Notes under the pieces: generated by a model
Told to the model about the DNA's origin: nothing
Databases searched by the model: none
What the model saw: only the letters and a program-made list of their open reading frames with translations
From: Antedon mediterranea
Lineage: Eukaryota; Echinodermata; Crinoidea; Comatulida; Antedonidae
Assembly: GCF_964355755.1 (NCBI RefSeq)
Contig: NC_092671.1
Location: forward strand, 11,047,001-11,111,000
Direction: 5' to 3'
DNA: 64,000 nt
Shown here: piece by piece, positions 46,701 through 59,588 of the stretch
How positions within the stretch are numbered: the first letter of the stretch is position 1
Layout of the letters: every line of letters begins with the position of its first letter
Position numbers and translations under genes: made by a program

Positions 46701-48733
46701 AATCATTTTTTTTACAAATATTGTAATAAATTCTTAAAATTTCTGATACTTCAGGGATAGTATTGACTTTTTTATATGTGTGAATATTGACTATAGGATA
46801 CTTGAACTCAACCTTTTTGAATAAATAAATATTTCTCATTCATAATCACAGAAATTATACAATAGTAATTGCAAATTTAAATTTGGCACAACCTTGGGTA
46901 TGTTTTACCTGTTGCTAAGCAGCACATAAACAAATGCATTGTTGTATTAATTTACTATTCATAAACATGACATCCAGCAGTTGTTTAGTTTATTAAAATG
47001 TAACTAATTGAAAATAATTAAATTATATATGTATCAAATAAATTTTACAATTTGATAAACTAAATTTCTACAAAATAAAAAAACATCAAAACTTAAGCTC
47101 TGTCCACACTATCACACTGTATGTAAAATATGTGATGTGCCAATATATGGACATGCATATCACTACCATATTTGGGGCACATCAAATTATTTTTGTAAAA
47201 CTAGTTTGTGTAGACAGAGCTTTAGTAGTACAACCCTTCCTTTGAGACACTTCTAGGGACATATTCCTGTTAAAAACAAATAAGTGGAATATATGTTTTA
47301 ACAGTATGGCCAACAGTTATTCAGGGGATACTTTTTTGCACCAAAGATGACTCCTCTTAATATGAGTTCTTAATGATAATACATCTACAAAAATTACTTA
47401 CACAATATCGCGTCTTGCTTATCATACAACTGTTTCAATTTTGCCATCTCAGCCTTCAACTGTTCAAGTTCTTGATGCATACTGGTGAGCTGCGCATTGG
47501 TAGACTGCAGCTGTTTTCTGTGGATCTCTTGTTTATTCAATGCCGCCATGTACTCCTCTTGTTCCTTTGCCATCTGCTGTACAAACTGCATCTGTGACAT
47601 CATCTGTTTAACGCTGACATTGTTTTGAAGTGCTACAACATCCTGCTGTTCCTTCTTTCTGTGTGGACAATAAAGTAATGTTATTATTGACATTGACTGT
47701 CTGTTTTTAGATTCAAACATGCAAGCACCTATCATTTACTATTAGGCAAACAATCTAGTTCTAAAGCTCTGTTTACACAAATTAGTTTGACAAAAAAAGT
47801 CTGATGTGCCCATGGTGGTGCTATGCCAAAATATGGTGGTGATATGCCCAAATATGGTAGTGATATAACATGTCCAGTCTGTATGTGAACATCAAATGTT
47901 GTTGTCACATAACTTTGATAGTGTATACAGAGCTTAAGCAAAAAATGTTTGTCTCCCACTTTCTGTGGAAATCGAGCATTTCTGCAAAATGAACAGAAAT
48001 CACATTTCAATTACTTTAAATTTCTATTCAGAACCAGATTAATTTAATTTACTTATTGTCTGAGAATGTATGTTAAAAGTATCAGGGCGAGGTAGATTTT
48101 GGGTAAAAGTATTTGAAAAGAAGGCAACTCACGTTTGACTCTCCAATTGCTGTAATTCCGTTGTCATCCGTTGCACTTGACCGTTTAATTGTTGAACTTG
48201 ATATGTTTGAAGTTGATAACGTTTTGTAATATTGCGAGATTCTAATTGATTGATCTCTCGATCCAAATTGACTAACTGCTGTACTAGACTTTCGTTGAAC
48301 TCAACTTCCATTGGCTGAAAAACGAAAAATTATTATTATTTTAATAAATGCTTTTATTTTCATAACTTTTATAGTAGTTAGTACTGATATTTTCGTTTCT
48401 TTCTGTATAATAGTAATAAATACTGAACTTATTTTATTATTATAGGAGTACAAATTTAACTGCATTATTAAATGTAGTGCACAGTACCTTTTCATTATCA
48501 TTACTTGCTGGAGCCTGTTGTGGAGGTGGGGCCTGTTGAGGGGGTGGGGCATGTTGAGGGGGCGGGGCATGTTGAGGGGGTGGGGCATGTTGAGGGGGTT
48601 GTTTATTATAAGCGCCATTAACAGGTTGTTGTTGTTGTTGCACCGGATACACAGTTGTTGTTGTTGTTTGTGGATATGTAGTTGTTCTTGTTGTAGCTGA
48701 CTCTGCAGCTAATGATCCAGAAGCACAACCCAT
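43785..48733 (-). CDS. Coiled-coil protein of unknown family, predicted lipid-anchored N-terminus
   Basis: Exons on the minus strand: 48733-48488, 48314-48133, 47658-47402, 46326-46128, 45760-45502, 45278-45122, 44851-44766, 44548-44446, 43975-43785. Total 1680 nt, 559 residues, every junction in phase. It starts MGCASGS: Gly2 and Cys3 fit an N-myristoylation/S-palmitoylation site, implying membrane anchoring (inference). Residues 14-45 are Thr/Gln-rich, and 48-72 hold HAPPPQ-type repeats. Residues 85-230 are a long Gln-rich coiled coil. Residues 230-400 form a helical, Trp-containing region (KYKWTNAKILMQHACG, RRWQDVARIPP, SVTWRRSAALVQWFDH) that looks like a folded domain. An acidic linker follows at about 430-495, and a basic coiled coil ends the protein (KLAKRRSRRNRMQAQEAEME). 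I do not recognise the family. It could be a scaffold or cytoskeletal adaptor; this is not shown by sequence. Confidence 0.85.
44015..44362 (+). repeat. Imperfect direct duplication in the last intron
   Basis: Both halves (about 44015-44170 and 44178-44362) contain TTTGAAG(A)TC(T)AGAAAC, TACTTTCTWTATGAAATACAG, TATATACT, GTTCCACAA, GGGAAAAA and GTTGACATA in order. The second half has an extra AGTCTGTGGGGGGATT insertion. Intron of the coiled-coil gene. Confidence 0.5.
44963..45100 (+). repeat. Tandem duplication, about 70 bp
   Basis: GTGTTCAGARATAAATTAAA, AATAGTTTTACACACTAATT and GTATATRTACAC are repeated back to back with two or three substitutions. Intronic, non-coding. Confidence 0.65.
47094..47224. 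mobile_element. Family A MITE, complete
   Basis: Intron 3 of the coiled-coil gene. Ends TTAAGCTCTGTCCACACTAT and TGTGTAGACAGAGCTTTA, core GTGATGTGCC...CATATTTGGGGCACATCA. Foldable along its length. Confidence 0.65.
47762..47938. mobile_element. Family A MITE, complete, with internal duplication
   Basis: Intron 2 of the coiled-coil gene. Ends TAAAGCTCTGTTTACACAAA and TTTGATAGTGTATACAGAGC. The internal motif CAAAATATGGTGGTGATATGCC is present about twice in tandem, making this copy longer than its relatives. Confidence 0.65.
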
Positions 48734-51700
48734 CTGAAATTACATAAAGACCTGCAGCAATTAAATAATTTTGTGGATATCAAAATAATACTATAATATA
48801 CAAAATAAATTGTGCAGAATAAGCTAGGCCTAGGCCTAAGTTAAGTATACAAAATATAAATATATTCTTGACATCCATTCCAAAACATTTTTAATATCCT
48901 CCTGTATTAAAACAATTTTTTAAATTAAAGTAAATAAGGGTATGTACACTAAAAAAAACAGGCAGATCATTTACTGAAATACTGGCCTATGTATGTAGAA
49001 TATTTATTCTAGTACTTGTAGGCCGACGAATTCCCTTGATACAGTCCAAAGTCCTCCCTACCAACCAGCACACGGATTGTGACACGCAGCCTCTTCTTAT
49101 TTCAGGCACCCTCCTCTAGCTCCTGGCTAGCTGGGCTGTCTCCAGTCCCTTTAAATGGAGTAATGTACTCTCTTGTTTCTGGATTTTTGCCCTTTTCAAT
49201 TATACACATAAATGTTTAAAAGAAACAATGTTATTACCTATTCTTTAAAATTGTTGTCTTCCGATTAAAAACTGAATATTCAATGCTTTTACAAACTGTG
49301 CTCCAGTTCACTGTCGAAAAAAACCCGATTGAGTCTCTTCAAATCCAGCATGAGAAAATTACCATAACAATACATTACGTCACTTCTCTATAGCGACAAC
49401 CCAAACAATAAACAAGCAGACCTAATGATAACACTGCAAGTACAAATGCTTAGGTTACAACAAACAAACATTAGCGACCGATAATAATAGAGATCAGTAC
49501 AGAAAAGCTTTGTCACATATTTTATTTCAGTTAAAACATTAAAGTGTGAAAGCTGTTTTTATACTGTACAGCAGGGCCGTTCATGAATACATTGAATGAC
49601 AGCTGGAGTCTCCGATGATATTGTGATATAATAATCTTATTATTATATTAGTATTCTTGTTTTTTTTTTCATATATCAAATATAAAGATTACAGAAATAT
49701 AGTGTTACCGCCAGGTCTGAAATATTGATACACTTTAAATATAGATTTTAAAATATTAATTATTTTTATACTTTATTGAATATTGTATTGTATGGTATTC
49801 AACAAAAAAACAAAATGTCTTGATTTTCAGAACTATATACATTTATTATAAAAATGCCAAGATATTTGGTACTATACCTTCATATTAGGAATAAAAAAAT
49901 TACACTTTAGTAAAAACATTGGGCAAAAATATTATAATTGTCAAATAACAAAGTACAGTGCTTCAAATATCAACTTAATATATGATAAAATCATAAACAA
50001 TACATTTTATTATTGTGCATACAAAAATTTGCCAATTTGTTTCAAATATTATGATATGTCTCAAGTTCACTGCCATACAATCAACCAACATTTATTTTGG
50101 TTGTAAAAATGAATCATAAAATAATTTTTTTTTCCAGTCCCTTATTATACATTAAAATGTAATTTTTTTTCTATAATTAAAAACAAATTTTCTTTAATAT
50201 TTTAACTGCACCAATTTCTTTAATAGCTAAAACTGTTATTATATTTTTTAAAAAGTGTTGTCTTTATCTATGAATTAAACAGAACAACACACAGCATATG
50301 TGTAAACATATTCAATACAAATTAAACATAAATACAAATTATATTAATGCAGAGTACTGACTCAACAACAATAGATCATGTGTTTAAATGTTTACTTTAA
50401 ATGTAAGAAACAATGAAATGTTTTAATTCATACAAAAAATGTATCAATTAAAAAAAAAAAGAGGATGTACTTAGTAGAGAAGTAACTACTACAACTACAG
50501 CAAATCTTTTCTGTACCCTGCACTTCTATCCCATTGTTAAATTTTTACATCTTTTAGAATTCTGCCATGCAGCCCTACAAGAATTTAACTTGATATATTT
50601 ACATATAATACATTTTCCTGTGTCATGGCTATCATAAATATTATTTTAATTTGATGTAACCATGTTTCCTTTATATTTTATCCTTTGTATTGTAAAATAA
50701 AAGCTACTGAATAGAAAGAATAAAGACAACCTTTATCCTTTCTTACATAAAACACAAATCATGGTAACAAATATACCATGCAAAAGACTAACATGCACAT
50801 AAGTCTGTAAGTTACAGTTACAATTGTTCTGAACTTAAAAAATACATTGTCCTTTAAAGGTCAAAGTTCACAAGACCTGACTTGCAGGCAGGTACTAGGG
50901 CACTTTCGATTTGTCGTCCGTGTCGACGAATAGAGTTAGGAAGCAGTGGACGTATTCACCAATCACACTTACGTGAGATATTTCCCTTAAATATTAAGTG
51001 TTTTACTTAAATTAAAGTATTTCCTTTAAATTGTATTCTTTTAGATAGGATATTTTGTTTAATTTTAAGGGTATGTTTCCCTTAGTCCAAGTGTGAATAC
51101 GTTCACAGGTCTCACTTCCCCTTGGCTCCCTACCTATTATTAAAGCCTACACATGATTTATTTATTAAAGAAAAATAGTTTGTCTATTTCGCAGATATCT
51201 ACAAAAAAATGTTTCAAGTTGTGTATGGATTGTAATACCATCTTCATGGTAATACAAATTAACCTTTTTAATTTACTAATACAATAAAAGTAACTTATTC
51301 TTTGTTTCTGAGCTGGCCGTCTATCTTCATTTACACTACTAAATTCATCGTTCTCTTGTTTAAAACTTATAAATATGTTTAGTGAAACATAATAATCCTT
51401 CAAAAATGAAAAGTTCTTATTATAAACTAGTCAAATAACATTTCAACATAGCATTTTAATATTCTGTAAAAAGTTAAAAATCTTATTACTCACACACAAA
51501 TTTATGTCATGTTAAATTAAATTCAAACTCAAAATATTTTAATCATGAACCAAACGGGACGGGCATTGTGTTAGTCGGGCATAATATAATGGTTTGACAT
51601 AAAAACCATATTTGAAGCTGGTCATTAAAATTATGAGTAAAATATAATAATAATTTATTATAATTTTTAAAACAAATATTAAGAAAGGATTAACTGTCGG

Positions 51701-52154
51701 ACTCTTTGAGTCATAGTGGTCTAGGTCGGATCTGTTTTTATTGGTTTTTTTTGGTCAAATAATTAAATGAAATGGAAACAAAATCTTTTATGGGTATACT
51801 ATTAACCTACATTTGAGAATTTGTTTCTCAATTCAGAAATAAATTTTGCACTTTAAATATTAAAATACATTTTTTGCATGTAAATGGTAGTAGAACGGAC
51901 GTGTATACTGTGCCTCTAGTCTACTTCATAATTTAGATGTCGAGGTTGTCGTCTGACAAGTGTAGTGGTAGCCTGGAATCTGCTTTTGATTGAAGATTAC
52001 ACGGCATATTGTACCAAATTGGTACACTGTTGAAGTCAGGCCCTGCTAATGCCAACATACATTCTGTTATGGCCAGTATCTAGGGCTGAGGTAGCTTCTG
52101 CCGTTGTTGTATATTTACAAATCATACACATATATTCATATTCTAGGCGACCTA
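48734..52154. other. Intergenic region and ATF-type gene 3' UTR
   Basis: No gene seen. 48734-49300 is the 5' flank of the coiled-coil gene (minus strand) and includes some TAGGCC words near 48830. 49500-52154 is AT-rich and probably includes the long 3' UTR of the bZIP gene. One inverted-repeat element lies at 50947-51108. Confidence 0.45.
50947..51108. mobile_element. MITE with GTGGACGTATTCAC ends
   Basis: Left GTGGACGTATTCAC...CACACTTACG...ATTTCCCTTAAA is mirrored by TTTTAAGGG...TTTCCCTTAGTCCAAGTG and TGAATACGTTCAC. About 160 bp, AT-rich centre, no coding potential. Confidence 0.55.
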
Positions 52155-55100
52155 TCACGATGTTGTGGTCTGGGCAAGTTGGGCAAGGGCAGAGGCTGCT
52201 TCTGCTGGGGTTGTGGTAGAGTTTCTGATGACAACTTGTGTTTCTGTTGGCTCCTGCATGCCTAGAAACACAAGAAAAATATTACAGTTATATGACTTCT
52301 TCCTAATTGTATATTATTAGTGATAAAAAAAACCTTGACATTCCATTTACCACATGATTTTTGATTTGTGGATCTCTGTACAAACTGGTTTTTATTTTGG
52401 TATAACATACACATTTTGCATAAGGCAACTTTGTGAAAACTGGCTAATTAAAACTTATCACTTATATCCATTTACCTCTTAATATGTGAGCCTGTGTTTT
52501 TCTTTGTAGTTCTGTGATGGGGCAGTCCTTATGGGCCAAAAGAAGCTGCTTTAACTGGGCTATCTCATTTCTAAGAAGGGTAACTTCATTCTAAAGTTAA
52601 AAAAATAAAATGCAAGTTTTAATCAATTTATACATAATGTATAATACTGTACTTCGTCTCTGTTTCGAATCTTGATCAGGATGGCTTCTTAATCTCAAAA
52701 GATGTTATCATCTTCATCATTCATTAATTTTCAGTATATCACTGGGTGGTTTAGAGTAAGTGTGATTGAAAATTAATACTATATACATCTATACAAGGAA
52801 GTGAAAGTATCTTCATTTAAATTAAATTTCTTTTCTAAATTACTTTAGTGACATTGGACCCTGTTGGTTGTATTCCAATTTTGTTTCTGCTAAAACCACA
52901 ATAACCTGGAAAAATTCTGATACTTCAATTAACAAGCTACCTCTATTTGTGATAATGAGAATAAAATTATACCTGAAGAGAAGTGTTTGTTGTTTGAAAA
53001 TCATCTGCTCTTTTTTCAAGATTGTGTATGTAATTTTTTCTTTTATCCCTGCATCTACTTGCTGCTGCACGATTTCTTTCTAAAAATTTCTGTCTTTTTT
53101 CATCCGATTCTTCACCGACACTTTTCCTCTTTCGACTACAAAACAAAAAGTGTTTTTATTCAAATTAATCATTTATATACATGCATGAAAACTATTTGTA
53201 AACCAAGTTATTTTACCCATTTTAAATTTAAGGTGACAAAAATGTAACAAAAACATATAAGTTGCCAAAAAAAAGTTACTCACTCTATCGAATTGGGGCT
53301 AACTGATAAAGGTCTAGAGTCAACAATCTGAGGGTTCTGTAGGGTAATGGCTGCTTTCAATTTCTGTAATTCAATGAAATATAAATTTAAAAAACATAAT
53401 ATTACTGTGTGTACAGAAGCGGATACTGTAAATCTTCTAATAATAACATACACTCTAATAGTAACCCCCCTTCTAATAGTAAGTTAATACATAATAATAA
53501 CCCACTACTCTAATAGTAACCCATGGGGGTTGCTATTAGAGTCACAAAAACTTATGATGCAGCCGTATTTTGAAAATAAGGAGATAATGCATGTTGATCT
53601 CGGGAGTGGGGGGGAAGATTGAATGTTTTTAAAAGTTTATAAAATAAAGTTAGAGTTCTGCCAAATTTGTTTATTCGTACTGTTTTATTATTTTGCTATG
53701 AGTTGCTGACCGGAAAAGTTGGGAGGTGGGTTACAATTTTCAGGTGCCTAATTTAAGATTAGTAAATAGTAACCCAATACTCTAATAGTAACCCACCCTA
53801 AAAGACAATCAAAGAATAATAACCCAGGGTTACAATTAGAAGATTTTCGGTATTATTTTAGGTCATCAAATTAAAACAGCATTATATTACATTAGCATTA
53901 TGGATGACGACTTAAAAGGACTTCTCACCTGTGTGGTGTGTGATTTTCAGACTGTACAAAAAATATATATTATTTATGTATACAATTGTACTCTCTTTAC
54001 GGTATAAATCAGAACTACAAAAGATTGGCTTTTAACTTAACTTTAATCTGAGCTAGACAGCCACAATAAAATGATGGAGAAGGGATGGGGGCAGAGTTCT
54101 GGGAATGGTTCCTCAAAGTAGGCCTTTAAATAGAATACATACCTGTTTAACACCATTTGGATCAGTTGTCACGTTTGTCCCTTCTGCTCCACCCACAGGT
54201 ATAGCATTGGGGACATTTGCTGCACCATCTGCGACAGATGGGGGTGGTGGAATGGCCACTGGTACTGTTGTTCCATTTGGTAACCGCAATAAAATAGGCC
54301 CAGCAATCAACCCAGGTTGGCTACAAATGAGAAAACATTTATAATGATTAAATTTGTTGAAATATATAAGACTCTAAAAAAAAAATCTATGTTTAATATG
54401 TCAAACTGAATGTAATTATTATTTTTAATATTTACAATTATTATTACTATAATAAAATAGCTGTATTACTATAATAAAATGGCCGTTTTACTTTATCTTT
54501 TTGATTTAGCTTTTTGCTTATTTTATATCTTCGTTAAGATCCAGCCACTGATAACCACAACATTGTTATTTTTTCAGTAATTTTCCTTTGGATTTATAGA
54601 GTAAGATATATAGATTTATTAATTAATATTATTTATGAAATAAAACTAACTTTCCAAGCTGTGTAATAACAGTAGATGTGTTGATTACAGGTGCTGGGGC
54701 TATTGGTACAGTCGGACTCACTACAAGTAGAGGCTGATTCATCAAAACTTGTTTCTTTGTTGCCTTAGAGGGCGCTATTAGAACTGGCGTGGTAGTAGCT
54801 TTCGGTGTGATACTTAGCTTAATAGGTTTGATAATTTTGGGTTCCTCATTATTGGTCACTAGTGGACTTTCTTTATCTTGGCTTGGCTATAAAATAAACA
54901 TATGTATTATCATAAACTATTCTTTTATCTCTTAAAAAGAGAAAAACATTGCAATACACAACAAAATTAGGATAACATTCTGTATTCAGTACATATACCT
55001 GCATAAACCACTAAAACAATTAAGAATGGCTACTGCACTTTCAAGGAAGTGTGTTTGGATTTTATAGATTTGTCTTTACCCAAGGGAGAATAGCAGATGA

Positions 55101-58100
55101 CACTTGTTCCTACTATCAAGGTTAGAAAATGTAACTTTTTTATCCACACTACTGTGTAACATATTTACTAATTCTACTGGCAAAATAAGCATCCCAACTA
55201 GCCAGTCAATTCTACAACTAGTTTAGTGTACATATTCAAATGTGATATTTTCTTAATTTTATTTTTTTGTTAAGGGTTGTGATCCCTGAGCATAGGGCAG
55301 TGCTATTTTTGTTTGTTTTTGCTTATGTAAAGGAAAAAAATATTTTTTAAAATTAGAAAAAAAAAATTGAATTGGAGATAAAGCCTCAAGTACCTTTGAT
55401 AAAGTAACTATTTAAAAATTAAAACCAGGGAACAATAGTTACTTTAGAATGAAATCATCAATAAACAACTATTTATTATAAATACCATGGAGGTATATAC
55501 TAACCTTGTCGATAGCATTAGAAAACTCGTTATCAAATGGATTTTCAAGGTCAGTGAATAACCCTACTTCTTCACAATTCTTCAAAAAACGTGTGGGGGT
55601 AGGTGTTTGATCAGCTGTGTGAAAAAAAATCAAACAAATAGTTCAACAAGTATGTTTATACACATCTCAGTTTACTATCTTTGAATACAAAATGAAGTAG
55701 AAACATCTTGAATTTTTTGTTTGATTACAAGTTATTTATAAAAATGTGTCACTACCAGCAAAAATTTTTAGTTTTACTTCTCTGTTATTGAATTTATTAC
55801 CTTCTGAGTACAACCCACCCCTCTTAAATTATAAACATGCAACATGTAACACAATTTCAATTGTCAAAATGTTACCTACCTATGATCGGTGTGTCAAGTG
55901 ACTTTGTCCCTCCAGCAATTAATAATTTCATGTCATGTTTCTTCTGGTGGACCTCCAGATGGTCTTGGTTACTAAATGTCTGTAAAAAAGTAAAATACAA
56001 TTATAATATATTACAATAAGCTATGTTTATCAATTAAAAGTAAACAAGTACCAAATATTTCACATATATTATTCACATACAACAATAATGTTATTGATTT
56101 GACATGTTTTGTGATATGGATGTACTATCTGAAATAAAAGGACTGAAATGAATTTATTACAGAATTTAATTAAAGCAAGGAGATGTAAAATAAATATATT
56201 TGTTTGTCACCTCCCTGATTAAAGTGAGATGTTAATAAATATTGTTGTATCATTGCTATACCTATACTGTACAGTACCTGAAAATGTATTTAAAAAAAAT
56301 GAATACTACAGTACTTATCTACAGTACTGTCATTATTGGTTATAGATAAATATCAACAAATGAATTATTAATGCTTCCAATTCAGTATCAACCATTTCTT
56401 ATTGAAACACAATATGTGGAATATAGTCACTTTTACTAATTTCCTTAAAATGAAGAAAAGAAAAACATATATGCTAAGTGTGTAGTACCTGACGTCTTGG
56501 CTGCATAGTTATTATCAATTCTGTACAACTGATCACACTAATTCTGTTGTATTTATTTTCATTCATAAAAAGGTTAGTTCCTGCTTCTATTTATAGAATA
56601 TGAGTCAATTATCAAAGGGGATTCTCTGGAGAGGCGTTTGAAACCAGATATGTTTGTGAGTAGAATATAAATAACAATAGAGATTTGTTTATAATATATT
56701 ACTTTTATTTCATGTGAAACTAGAAATTATAATATTTGCAAGTTCAATACACTATGTTGTAAATAGCTGAGTAATGCTCTTTCATTTTAACTTCAGAAAC
56801 CATGCAATTTTAAAACAAATATCAAGCAAAAACTAAATCGAATCAATCTTTTGAAACTTATTTTTTAATAATTACTTTGTTTAATTAATTATGTTTCTGC
56901 AGTTACTGTATATTTATTGTACTTTACTAATGAATTTCAATAAAATTTATTTTAGAGAAAAACCAGTAAACAACGATCTATATTTAGCACTTACTGTAGA
57001 CCAATTGTCCACCAGATAAAATTACATTTTTACATCAAATCATGTGACATTAACAATTATGTTTTTAAATATTGTCTCTTTGTTGTTCATTTACTTCTGT
57101 TTGCGTATGAGTATGAATAATCTGTTTAAACAACAATTTAATAAAAGATGTACACAGCATTGCAATCCTGTGACAATTAACATCAAGATCCTAAAATAAC
57201 AACATAAACATAAACAAAAACAACTAAATGTTTAATTACAATTTCAGGATATCATGATAACAAATAAACAAACAAAACTGTATTGTATTGTACAGGGGCA
57301 TGGCTTATATCTCCCATGGAGAATTTCATGAACATTCATTTTTTAAGAGCTACAAATGTGGTGTTCTGAATAGGCTTTGTGTTAAAACATATTTCCCCCC
57401 ATTTGGTTCATGTAAGTGTCCGCTTAATAGGTGTATATTTATTGTATTGGTTTCAATTATTCTTTTACAATTTTGACATACAGTATTTTAATGTTGAACA
57501 GAAAAAAAGTAGCGAACTGCTACTGTATTATTGTACTACAGATAATCTATCAATAAATAACACAATTTTTAAGACAGGTTTGGTTTGATAATATAGTCAT
57601 AGTATCATAGTACTGTACTTAGTTGGAGCTGATATTCTATTTTTATGAATGTTGTGCGAAAAATAAAATAATCAATCAATATCAGTTTTCACTGGGCAAT
57701 AACAACATCATCACTTGCCCAATGGACACAAAAGGAAAACATGCTTGCTAGTCCAGCCCAGGATTTCTACAGTATGACATTATACAATACATTTTAGTAA
57801 AATCTGTAAACACGATAAATTTAATATCTTTTCATATTGGTGACAGTTGTGTTATGTAATGCAAGACTTTTTGTACAGTTTCGCCAAGTACAGTAATATA
57901 ACATGGAAACGAAAGCAAAACTGCCAATTTAATGCATTTAAAAAAATGAAAGATTCAAGGAAACCCACAAAAAAGAGTAGGTGGGGTATGATTTCAGATT
58001 TTGTGTTGATTAAATTTTTGCTTAAATAGTTTAATCATAATACGTCAGTACACAGCATTTAGTTTATACATGAAAACCATGGAAAATCCCTAAAATAAAG

Positions 58101-58778
58101 TAAAATTGAAACAATATGTAAATTTGGCCCTTCTATCACTGCTTTTGTATACTTAAGTTGTACTTAATATACTTACTAAAACTAATCTGCCTATATTTGG
58201 ATACATAATCTTTGTGTGCCTACAGAGTACTGTAGAATTACTGTTAATTGGTAATTTAACACTTTTATATTTTAAATCTATTAAATCTGTAAACAAGCTA
58301 CTGTACAGCATAGTTTCTTTAAAAACCAATTTAATACCACTTTTTTTTATTCATTTATCAATTTATTTACACAAAAAAAAATTAAAATATAAAAAAATTA
58401 GAATATAGTTAAGTTTGCGTTGTATCTGGAGAAATCAAATAAGCTCAGAAAGCTTTAAGATAGGTTCCACCAGGAAAAAAGGCGGATCAATGTTCATGCA
58501 CAGGCACAAACAGGGGTTCGGTACATACACTACGCAAGAAACAAAGTATGAACGGAGACAAGACAAACAAGGGTAAATGAGGAGTTTGAAATTGGTCAAA
58601 TTAATGAAATACAGTATTAAGTAGGTTTGTATTTTGATATTACAGTAGGCATTTTTTGTATTTTGATTTATGTGATGAGATTGTTGACAATAGTGAACAA
58701 CTCACTAGAATAATAAATAATACCTACCATAGTGCATCCTCGCAACCTGCAAGCAAATGGTTTTCCTGAATCTCCCAT
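52155..58778 (-). CDS. ATF2: ATF2/ATF7/CREB5-type bZIP transcription factor
   Basis: Stress- and MAPK-responsive nuclear DNA-binding protein. Exons on the minus strand: 58778-58728, 55979-55880, 55614-55505, 54886-54651, 54320-54143, 53363-53284, 53135-52973, 52590-52476, 52261-52155. Total 1140 nt, 379 residues, all phases agree. The N-terminal C2H2 finger uses C10, C15, H28, H32. The JNK/p38 docking and phosphorylation segment DQTPTPTRFLKNCEEVGLF has T54 and T56, equivalent to the two activating Thr of human ATF2. A Pro/Thr/Val-rich activation region follows, with LLRLPNGTTVPVAIP resembling human ATF2. The basic region ERNRAAASRCRDKRK is at 271-285. The zipper heptads are L291, F298, L305, L312, L319, continuing LKQLLLAHKDCPIT. 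The symbol denotes the ATF2/ATF7/CREB5 ancestral group; one-to-one orthology is not claimed. Confidence 0.93.
53423..53854. mobile_element. Inverted-repeat element with CTAATAGTAACCC motifs
   Basis: Intron of the bZIP gene. Ends ATACTGTAAATCTTCTAAT and, reverse-complemented, AATACCGAAAATCTTCTAAT. TCTAATAGTAACCC occurs repeatedly near both ends and once inverted (GGGGTTGCTATTAGAG). About 430 bp, no coding sequence. Probably a DNA-transposon derivative. Confidence 0.55.
54482..54590 (+). repeat. Dispersed repeat, copy 2
   Basis: Counterpart of 40541-40650: GTTTTACTTTATCTTTTTGA, TTTAGCTTTTTGCTTATTTT and AAGATCCAGCCACTGATAAC in the same order. Located in an intron of the bZIP gene. Confidence 0.55.
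57600..57682 (+). mobile_element. Possible retroposon tail with (AATC)n
   Basis: TTTTTATGAATGTTGTGCGA followed by AAAATAAAATAATCAATCAAT. Short-repeat ending as at the other retroposon tails, in intron 1 of the bZIP gene. Weak evidence. Confidence 0.25.
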
Positions 58779-59588
58779 AATCTATGAGAAGAGAATAAAT
58801 TTGAAAATATTTTTTAATTTAATAAACTCAGTCAGCAGTCAACCAACGATTTTATATACCAGAGGGGAATTCCAGCCGGCCTAGGCCCCCTCCATTTCTA
58901 ATTGTAATACAAAAGATAGGACATCAAATTAAGTTCAGCCCTTCATTTCACTAGCTTTAGCTCTGTGACCCCCTATTTCAAAATCCTGGATCGGCTACTG
59001 ATTTATATATACAAAATTAAACGGAAAATTGCTTGAAGAAGAAGCAACTGGATACTCAAATAGCTTGGGTGTTTATTCTCACAGTACATTGATGAATTTT
59101 ATATGTGTGCATATTTACAAAATATTTGTATAACAAGTAAATTGGAACTATAAAGTGGGAAATCTGTTGGTAATATATTGTTGAGTTGTATTTTGTGGGA
59201 TCAAATGTTTTAACTTTATACAACATTAATTATATTTTGTCATTGTTTTGATATTATTATTGTTCTATAGACTATATTTATGATATATTTTTAATATTTT
59301 ATTAAATAATTATGTTTTCTTATACTTTATTATTCATCATCATCTTATTTTAAGTTCTCTTTTCAATTAATATAATTTGTTTTTTTTTACATTTGCTGTA
59401 GCCTGTAGGCCTATTATATAGGCCTATGCTTGCTAACTGATATTGTTATAACTCTATTATTACCACAGCTTATTTTATATTAATGCGATTTATACTATTT
59501 GTATTTAAAGATACAAAAAACACGATTATACAACTCTGGAAACTATAAAAACATGTCACTTGATTAAAAGCGCCGGTAGAACACTCAC

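Noticed and set aside
53929-53951. A 23-nt candidate exon of the bZIP gene with good AG and GT signals
   Set aside because: Including it shifts the frame and puts a stop in the next exon; direct joining of 54143 to 53363 is in phase and matches ATF2-type sequence.
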